This document shows, in pieces, positions 58,479 to 64,000 of a stretch of DNA of 64,000 nucleotides. The notes beneath the pieces were generated by a model. The model was not told where the DNA came from. It worked only from the letters and a program-made list of their open reading frames with translations, and ran no database searches. Source of the stretch: an uncultured Woeseiaceae bacterium (lineage in GTDB: Bacteria > Pseudomonadota > Gammaproteobacteria > Steroidobacterales > Woeseiaceae); contig CAMYJB010000007.1 in NCBI GenBank assembly GCA_947258565.1, positions 62,001-126,000 of the forward strand, in the 5' to 3' direction. Both the position numbers and the translations under genes were made by a program. Numbering within the stretch: the first letter of the stretch is position 1; the number at the start of each line of letters is the position of its first letter.

Positions 58479-58900
58479 GGCTCAGTGTCCGGCCGAAGTC
58501 ACAGCCCGAGGTCAACCTGACTTCGCTGATCGACGTAGTGCTGTTGCTGCTGATCTTCTTCATGGTGTCCACGAGTTTCGTGAAGCAGTCGCAAATCCAG
58601 TTACGGCTGCCTGAGGCAGACAGTCCCGCTATTGTCGAGGAGACTCCGGATCAGATCGACATCATGATCACCGAAGTTGGAACCTACTTCGTCAACGGCC
58701 GTGAACTCATCAACACCCGGCCGGAGACCATCCGCAATGCGCTGCAGAAGATATCGGGGGGTAACCACCAGCTCCCGCTGACGATCAGCGCGGACGCCAA
58801 TGCCAAGCACCAGTATGTCGTCACGGCGATGGACGTTGCCGGGCGCCTCGGCTTTACACAGATAAACATCGCTACCGTCAACGACACGGCCGACGACTAG
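58475..58900 (+). CDS. exbD: ExbD/TolR biopolymer transport protein
   Basis: ExbD/TolR (141 residues) is the partner of the upstream ExbB. A short cytoplasmic N-terminus with EVNLTSLIDVVLLLLIFFMV holds the conserved membrane Asp (about residue 16) that carries protons; the periplasmic domain follows with ITISADANAKHQYVV-type motif ending in INIATV. It is followed by a 26-base gap with AGGGAGA, the ribosome-binding site of the msbA start proposed here. Confidence 0.93.
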   Translation: MRLSVRPKSQPEVNLTSLIDVVLLLLIFFMVSTSFVKQSQIQLRLPEADSPAIVEETPDQIDIMITEVGTYFVNGRELINTRPETIRNALQKISGGNHQLPLTISADANAKHQYVVTAMDVAGRLGFTQINIATVNDTADD

Positions 58901-58926
58901 GCGCGGACGGGAGAGGGAGACCACCC

Positions 58927-60684
58927 ATCGCCGCAAGCACGCCAACTGACCGGGAAACCGCCGTTATATACAGGCGCCTGTGGCGCTACGTGTTGCCGCA
59001 CAAGGGAATCGGGATTATCGCCGTCATCGGTATGGCCGCGACTGCGCTGATCGAAGCGAGCCTCGTGTACCTGCTCGAGCCGTTGATGGACGAGGCGCTG
59101 GTTGCCCGAAACCTCGAAACGGCGAGGTGGCTGCCGATCGCGTTCATCGTTATTTTCATCGCTCGCGGCATCGCCGGATTTGCGACGGAGGCATCGCTGG
59201 GGTGGATCGGTCGCAGCGTCATCAGTTCGCTGCGGCGCGAAGTCTTCAACAAGTTTCTGACGCTGCCGGCGCGGTTCTTCGATGATCGAAGCGCCGGGCC
59301 GCTGCTTTCGCGCATGACCTACAACGTCGAGATGGTCGCGGAATCCGTGACGAGCGTGGTCACGATCGCCATTCGCGACGTATTGACCGTATTCGCCGCA
59401 TTTGGCGTGATGCTGATTCAAAGCCCGAGGCTGACGGTGTTTGTCGTCATTCTCTTCCCCATCATAGCGCTGCTCATCAGGATCCTCGGGATCGCGTTCC
59501 GCCGCTACAGCAATCGTATCCAGGATTCCGTGGGCGAAGTGACCCAGGTGACGGAAGAAATCGTGCGCGGCAACTGGGTGGTCAAGATGTTCGGTGGCTA
59601 CGATTACGAGCGCGATCGCCTGGCCGAAGTTGACGAGAGAAATCGCAAACAGAACCTGAAGCTGATTCGTGTCAGGTCGATGGGGGTCGCCGTCACGCAA
59701 ACGATCTTCGGTTTCGGCGTGGCCCTCGTCATCTACATGGCCAGCCGGGAATCGCTCGAAGGCAACCTGACGGCCGGCCAGTTTATTTCCTTTTTCAGTG
59801 CAATGATGCTCATGCTGCAGCCGGTCCGCCGCATCACCAACGTAAATGCCACACTGCAGCGTGGTGTGGCAGGCGCGGATAGCCTGTTCTCGATCGTGGA
59901 CGAGCCTGACGAGGTCGATACGGGATCGATCGAGAAAACCGATGTTCGCGGCGATATCGAATTCCGCAACGTGAGCTTCGGTTATGGAAAAGACAACGGT
60001 CCGGTGCTGAGCGATATCTCCGTGTCGATAGGTGCCGGGCGGACGCTCGCCATCGTTGGTCATTCGGGCAGCGGCAAGTCCACGCTGGTAAGCCTGCTGC
60101 CACGCTTTTACGAAGTGAGTGCCGGCGACATACTGCTGGACGGCGTGTCGATTCGTGATTACACGCTGTCCAACCTGCGCGACAACATCAGCCTGGTCAG
60201 CCAGGACGTGGTCCTGTTCGACGATACGATTGCGAACAACCTCGCATACGGCGAGCTCCGGGTGCATTCGCGTGAAGAACTGCTCAGGGCCGCCGAAGCT
60301 GCTCATGTGCTCGACTTCGCGAGGGAGATGCCGAAAGGGCTGGACACCCGCGTTGGTGATCGCGGCGCGCTGCTGTCCGGTGGGCAGAAGCAGCGAGTCG
60401 CCATCGGCAGGGCTCTATTGAAGGACGCGCCGGTTCTCATCCTGGACGAGGCGACGTCGGCGCTGGACTCGAAGTCGGAGCGGCATATCCAGGAAGGCCT
60501 CGCCGAACTCATGAAAAACCGGACGACGCTCGTTATCGCACACAGGCTCTCGACGGTCGAAAACGCGGATCGCATTATCGTCCTGGATGCGGGCAGGATC
60601 GTCGAGTCGGGAACGCATGCGGAGTTGCTCGCGGCGGGTGGCCAGTACGCGGCGCTTTACCGGATGCAGTTCAGCGAGCAGTGA
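58927..60684 (+). CDS. msbA: Lipid A flippase MsbA, probable ATC start
   Basis: MsbA flips lipid A-core across the inner membrane. Six membrane helices occupy about 30-310; the nucleotide-binding domain has Walker A GHSGSGKST (about 378-386), LSGGQKQ (483-489) and LILDEATSALD. The first standard start, GTG 58990, begins just before helix 1, lacks a ribosome-binding site and deletes the conserved YRRLWRYVLPHK region. The in-frame sequence above it has no ATG, GTG or TTG. ATC at 58927, seven bases after GGGAG, gives 585 residues (E. coli 582). The start codon is inference. Confidence 0.9.
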   Translation: MAASTPTDRETAVIYRRLWRYVLPHKGIGIIAVIGMAATALIEASLVYLLEPLMDEALVARNLETARWLPIAFIVIFIARGIAGFATEASLGWIGRSVISSLRREVFNKFLTLPARFFDDRSAGPLLSRMTYNVEMVAESVTSVVTIAIRDVLTVFAAFGVMLIQSPRLTVFVVILFPIIALLIRILGIAFRRYSNRIQDSVGEVTQVTEEIVRGNWVVKMFGGYDYERDRLAEVDERNRKQNLKLIRVRSMGVAVTQTIFGFGVALVIYMASRESLEGNLTAGQFISFFSAMMLMLQPVRRITNVNATLQRGVAGADSLFSIVDEPDEVDTGSIEKTDVRGDIEFRNVSFGYGKDNGPVLSDISVSIGAGRTLAIVGHSGSGKSTLVSLLPRFYEVSAGDILLDGVSIRDYTLSNLRDNISLVSQDVVLFDDTIANNLAYGELRVHSREELLRAAEAAHVLDFAREMPKGLDTRVGDRGALLSGGQKQRVAIGRALLKDAPVLILDEATSALDSKSERHIQEGLAELMKNRTTLVIAHRLSTVENADRIIVLDAGRIVESGTHAELLAAGGQYAALYRMQFSEQ

Positions 60685-60694
60685 TCTCGTCGCA

Positions 60695-61735
60695 ATGAAG
60701 GATACTGCTCACACATGGATTCATCGTGCCTGGTATGGCGGCCATGGTTGGTACCGTGTACTGCTGCCGCTATCGGGTATCTACTGGCTGCTCTCGTCGC
60801 TGCGGCGATCTCTGTACCGCGCCGGGCTGCTTCGTACGCGGCGGGCAAAGGTCCCGGTCATCGTCGTGGGCAATATCACCGCAGGGGGTACGGGCAAGAC
60901 GCCGGCCACGATATGGCTCGCCAATTCACTCGCCGAGCATGGTTTTTCGCCGGGCGTCGTGAGCCGCGGCTACGGGGGCAGCAAGTCGGGTACCTCGATG
61001 CGCGTCGATGCGCGCAGCGATCCCGCGGTGGTCGGCGACGAGCCGGTACTGATCGCCATGCGGACCGGGCGCCCGATGGTCGTGGACGCCGATCGCGGTC
61101 GCGGCGCGGCCATGCTGGTTGCGGATGGCGCCGACCTGATCATCGCTGACGATGGCCTGCAGCACTATGCGCTGGCCCGGGACTACGAGATTTGCGTGGT
61201 CGACGGCGCCAGGGGTCTCGGCAATGGAGTGCTGCTGCCGGCCGGCCCGCTGCGGGAACCCGTCAGCCGCATCGAGGACGTAGACCAGGTTCTCGTCAAC
61301 GGCCGCCTGCAAGAGGCACGGGTGGCGGCGTCGACCGGCCTGCAAAATGCCATCGAGTTCAGGCTCGTTGCCGCGGAGGCGTGCAGGCTGAACGGCTCGC
61401 TGGATCGGCCGATCGAACGCTTCGCGGGCACAACCGTGCACGCCGTAGCGGCGATTGGCAATCCCGACCGGTTCTTCGACACCTTGCGCGGACATGGCAT
61501 CCAGGTTATCGAGCATGCCTTTCCTGACCACGCGCCGTTACGCCCGGAGCAACTCGACTTCGGCGACAACTTCGATATCCTGATGACGGAGAAAGATGCC
61601 GTGAAATTCCCGCGGCAGGTGTCGGACCGCTACTGGTATGTGCCGGTGGATGTCGAAATCGATGCCACCGTCGCTGCACCCTGGCTGCAACAGATCGAAT
61701 CGCGCATGCGAAGCGAGCAAGAAGGCAATGACTGA
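60695..61735 (+). CDS. lpxK: Tetraacyldisaccharide 4'-kinase LpxK
   Basis: LpxK (346 residues from ATG 60695) phosphorylates the 4' position of the lipid A disaccharide at the inner membrane. An N-terminal membrane-associated helix (about 20-38) precedes the P-loop in ITAGGTGKTPATIWLA (64-69 GGTGKT); VSRGYGG, LIIADDGLQHYALARD and MTEKDAVKF are family motifs. The open frame begins earlier but only inside msbA. The msbA-lpxK-kdsB cluster groups late lipid A and core steps. Confidence 0.95.
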   Translation: MKDTAHTWIHRAWYGGHGWYRVLLPLSGIYWLLSSLRRSLYRAGLLRTRRAKVPVIVVGNITAGGTGKTPATIWLANSLAEHGFSPGVVSRGYGGSKSGTSMRVDARSDPAVVGDEPVLIAMRTGRPMVVDADRGRGAAMLVADGADLIIADDGLQHYALARDYEICVVDGARGLGNGVLLPAGPLREPVSRIEDVDQVLVNGRLQEARVAASTGLQNAIEFRLVAAEACRLNGSLDRPIERFAGTTVHAVAAIGNPDRFFDTLRGHGIQVIEHAFPDHAPLRPEQLDFGDNFDILMTEKDAVKFPRQVSDRYWYVPVDVEIDATVAAPWLQQIESRMRSEQEGND

Positions 61736-62480
61736 TTTCGTCGTCGTGATTCCCGCGCGATACGCATCGACGCGCCTGCCCGGCAAGCCGTTGCGCGATA
61801 TCAGCGGCAAACCGATGCTCGAGCACGTTTACCGTCGAGGTCGCGAAAGCAGCGCACGGGATGTAGTGATTGCTACTGACGACGACCGGATAGCCCGGGC
61901 GGCCGAGAATTTCGGAGCCACCGTGTGCATGACGGGCGATCAGCATCGCTCCGGCACGGAACGTATTGCCGAAGTGGCTGACCTGCTGGACTGGCACGAC
62001 GAGACAATCGTCGTGAATCTGCAGGGCGACGAGCCGGCGATGCCGCCCGAGCTGATCGACCAGTGCGCGACGCTGCTTGACGAGTCGTCCGCCGACCTCG
62101 CTACGCTGGCTTCGCCGCTCCTGTCGGACGAGGACTTCGGCAATCCGAACGTCGTAAAGGTTGTTCTCGATAACGACGGTTTCGCGCTGTATTTCAGCCG
62201 GGCGACGATTCCGTATCCGCGGGATGCCGCGAGGCTCGGGGAGGCGAGGGCGGCCGCGCTGCATCACCACGGCATTTACGCCTACCGCTGCGGCGTGTTA
62301 CGCAGGCTGGTGGCGTCCGAGCCATCGGCGCCCGAGCTTGCGGAGCATCTCGAGCAATTGCGGGCGCTGTCGCTGGGAATGACAATCCGGGTCGGCGTAC
62401 CTGCCGTGCGCCCCGGAGCCGGCGTCGACACCGAGGACGACCTGGCCACGGCCGCGCGCGAGCTCGAGAGACGGTCATGA
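61728..62480 (+). CDS. kdsB: CMP-KDO synthetase KdsB
   Basis: KdsB (250 residues) activates KDO as CMP-KDO for LPS inner-core assembly. The nucleotidyltransferase motif FVVVIPARYASTRLPGKPL opens the protein; VVNLQGDEPAMPPELI holds the conserved metal Asp, and HHHGIYAYRCGVL is typical. The ATG at 61728 overlaps lpxK by eight bases. The small trm112/ycaR gene found between lpxK and kdsB in many relatives is absent. Confidence 0.95.
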   Translation: MTDFVVVIPARYASTRLPGKPLRDISGKPMLEHVYRRGRESSARDVVIATDDDRIARAAENFGATVCMTGDQHRSGTERIAEVADLLDWHDETIVVNLQGDEPAMPPELIDQCATLLDESSADLATLASPLLSDEDFGNPNVVKVVLDNDGFALYFSRATIPYPRDAARLGEARAAALHHHGIYAYRCGVLRRLVASEPSAPELAEHLEQLRALSLGMTIRVGVPAVRPGAGVDTEDDLATAARELERRS

Positions 62481-63250
62481 GAGGATTCGGCGAAACCTGC
62501 CGCGAGATTTACTACGGGCTGTCGCCGCGTGCGCTGCTGGCACAGTATCTGTTCCTCGGGTTTGATATCCTCGTAATCAGCTACTTCGTAGTGACCACGT
62601 TCCTCGATCCGTACGACTGGATCATTACGGTCGATATCATCATTGGCGTGATCCTCGTCATCGACTTCTGCTGCCGGCTGGCGGCGCAGAGGGATCGGGG
62701 GGCGTTCCTCGTGAAGCCCATGACGATCGTCGACTTTATCGTGATCGTGTCGCTGTTCGTGCCTGCACTGATCGGCAATTTCGCGTTTCTCCGTCTCGTC
62801 CGCTCGTTACGCCTGTTGCGTTCATACATCGTCGCGCGAGAACTCCGCAGGCATTTCCGCTTCTTTGCCAAGAACGAGGAGGTGATTTTCAGCGCGCTGA
62901 ATCTGCTCGTCTTCATTTTCGTCGTAACCGCGACCGTCTACGAGTTCCAGGTGCCGGTGAACGACTCGATCAACAACTACGTTGACGCCTTGTACTTCAC
63001 GATCACGACTCTGACGACGACCGGATTCGGCGACGTCATCCTGGTCGGCAGCACGGGAAGACTGCTGGCAGTCGTCATCATGATCGTCGGCGTAGCGCTG
63101 TTCCTGCGGCTCGTACAGACCATATTCCGTCCTACGAAGGTGAAGCACGAATGCCCCGATTGCGGGCTGTCGCGCCACGAACTGGACGCCATACACTGCA
63201 AGCACTGCGGCCGGCAGTTGCGCATCCGTACCGAAGGATTGCCGGGATAG
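62477..63250 (+). CDS. Voltage-gated-type K+ channel with C-terminal zinc ribbon
   Basis: A 257-residue ion-channel protein. Hydrophobic segments lie at about 22-42 (S1), 47-70 (S2), 81-99 (S3), 136-157 (S5) and 195-217 (S6); S4 (about 104-126) has regularly placed arginines, RLVRSLRLLRSYIVARELRR. The selectivity filter is TTGFGD (181-186), diagnostic for potassium. The cytoplasmic C-terminus is a zinc ribbon with Cys226, 229, 241 and 244 (CPDCG...CKHCG). The ATG overlaps kdsB by four bases. Gating and regulation are unknown. Confidence 0.85.
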   Translation: MRGFGETCREIYYGLSPRALLAQYLFLGFDILVISYFVVTTFLDPYDWIITVDIIIGVILVIDFCCRLAAQRDRGAFLVKPMTIVDFIVIVSLFVPALIGNFAFLRLVRSLRLLRSYIVARELRRHFRFFAKNEEVIFSALNLLVFIFVVTATVYEFQVPVNDSINNYVDALYFTITTLTTTGFGDVILVGSTGRLLAVVIMIVGVALFLRLVQTIFRPTKVKHECPDCGLSRHELDAIHCKHCGRQLRIRTEGLPG

Positions 63251-63280
63251 CTCGACAGCAACCCGAAGCGCACCGCCGGG

Positions 63281-63320
63281 CTGTCTAAATATTGTCTAGA
63301 AAAAATTCCGACACTATACT
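63281..63320 (+). promoter_or_regulatory. Promoter of the MerR-type gene with tandem TGTCTA repeats
   Basis: TTGTCT (63292-63297), a 17-base spacer, and TATACT (63315-63320) form a strong sigma-70-type promoter 54 bases before the ATG. TGTCTA occurs twice, at 63282 and 63293, eleven bases apart, the second overlapping the -35. This suggests a regulator binding on one helix face, perhaps the MerR-type protein itself. Confidence 0.7.
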
Positions 63321-63374
63321 GCGCGCAACGCAGGTGCGCACAGGCGCGCAGAACAGGTTACGCAGGAGACGGTC

Positions 63375-64000
63375 ATGCCCGACAACCCCGACGATCCCCG
63401 ACTTTACGGTATCGGTGCCGTATCGAGGCTTACCGGCCTGACCGATCACACGATTCGCGTGTGGGAGCGCCGTTATTCAGCCGTCGTGACTGCCAGGGCG
63501 CCCAACGGCCGCCGCCAGTACACCGAGGCTGACGTTCAGAAGCTCGGGCTGCTCAAACTGTTGACAGACCGCGGTATCTCGATCGGCCGCATCGCCGGCG
63601 ATTCGATCGACGCGCTCAGGCAGCGTGTCGATAGCCTGCGCGACCTGGCGGCCGGGGCCGCGCCCGTTGCCCGGAGCGTCGCGGTGCTCGGCGATTTCCT
63701 GCCGCGCCAGCTGCTCGAGCACAAGGGCGGCACGGCTCCGCTCGAGATCCGCATTGCGGACAGCAGCCGCGAGCGATTCGCTGCAGACCTGCGACAACAA
63801 CCGGTCGACGTCGTCGTTCTCGAAAAGCCCGTGCTTGATGCGGAGGCGCTGGCGGAAATGCAGCGTCACCTGTCCGACAGCGGGTCCGCGCTGGGCGTTA
63901 TCGTCTACTCGTTCGGGCGCACAACTGACGTCGAAGCCGCGGCGGATCAGGGCATCGTCGCGCTTCGCGCGCCCATTGGCATTAACGAACTGCGCGACGC
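63375..64000 (+). CDS. MerR-family transcriptional regulator (3'-truncated by window)
   Basis: Starts at ATG 63375, six bases after AGGAGA, and runs out of the window; 208 codons are visible. Residues about 10-80 are a MerR-type winged helix: YGIGAVSRLTGLTDHTIRVW, then RRQYTEADVQKLGLLKLL. The remainder (about 95-208) looks like an alpha/beta domain of receiver or B12-binding type (VAVLGDFLPRQLLEH, VDVVVLEKPVLDAEAL), but the DxHxxG cobalamin motif is not seen in the visible part. A strong promoter precedes it. Target genes are unknown. Confidence 0.85.
   Translation, partial: MPDNPDDPRLYGIGAVSRLTGLTDHTIRVWERRYSAVVTARAPNGRRQYTEADVQKLGLLKLLTDRGISIGRIAGDSIDALRQRVDSLRDLAAGAAPVARSVAVLGDFLPRQLLEHKGGTAPLEIRIADSSRERFAADLRQQPVDVVVLEKPVLDAEALAEMQRHLSDSGSALGVIVYSFGRTTDVEAAADQGIVALRAPIGINELRD

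Noticed and set aside
63254-63285. GACAGC/GCTGTC inverted repeat after the K+ channel gene as a terminator
   Set aside because: Six base pairs with a 20-base loop and no T-run directly behind it; too weak to call.

Overview
This 64 kb window looks like a chromosomal segment of a high-GC gammaproteobacterium. The gene blocks (bamA-skp-lpxD-lpxA-lpxB-rnhB-dnaE-accA-tilS; pyrG-kdsA-eno-ftsB-truD; surE-pcm-yqaA-nlpD-rpoS; rpoE-rseABC-lepAB-rnc-era-recO-pdxJ-acpS; nagZ/mfd; lolCED; comEC-exbBD-msbA-lpxK-kdsB) are those of Pseudomonas/Xanthomonas-like Gammaproteobacteria. RpoS, RseABC and a two-protein LolC/LolE transporter fit that class. I cannot name the genus. No prophage, IS element, CRISPR array, tRNA or rRNA gene was seen.

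Layout. 1-10.8 kb: end of bamA, periplasmic chaperone, lipid A synthesis, DNA polymerase III alpha, acetyl-CoA carboxylase alpha, tRNA-Ile lysidine synthetase. 10.9-16.1 kb: CTP synthase, KDO-8-P synthase, enolase, FtsB, TruD. 16.3-20.7 kb: Smr protein (minus), then surE-pcm-yqaA-nlpD-rpoS. 20.7-21.8 kb: two minus-strand genes, one an AT-richer methyltransferase. 21.9-27.2 kb: an RpfE-like protein, recJ, prfB with its programmed frameshift, lysS. 27.4-32.7 kb: a small membrane protein, ygfZ, and a succinate dehydrogenase operon with both an SDHAF4-like and an SdhE assembly factor, then ygfX. 32.8-42.4 kb: the sigma-E operon running into lepA-lepB-rnc-era-recO-pdxJ-acpS. 42.4-50.8 kb: exonuclease, rlmD, nagZ, a degenerate GGDEF protein, csiV and mfd. 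51.3-60.7 kb: small secreted protein, lolC/E/D, DUF2062, comEC, exbB/D, msbA. 60.7-64 kb: lpxK, kdsB, a K+ channel with a zinc ribbon, and the start of a MerR-type regulator.

The genes are mostly envelope biogenesis (Bam, LPS, Lol, LepB, NlpD, CsiV, NagZ), envelope stress (sigma-E/Rse) and core replication, translation and repair. They are tightly packed, often with 1-8 nt overlaps, and TTG starts are common.

The most unusual observations are three. (1) A four-copy dispersed intergenic hairpin repeat has a conserved core but arms that differ between copies and stay self-complementary; two copies sit exactly between convergent gene pairs, beside TAGGAGC-type REP-like palindromes. (2) Two genes, sdhE and msbA, have conserved N-termini that can only be translated from near-cognate starts (ATT and ATC), each behind a good Shine-Dalgarno sequence. 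(3) Genes are absent from otherwise conserved blocks: fabZ, ispD-ispF and mucD.
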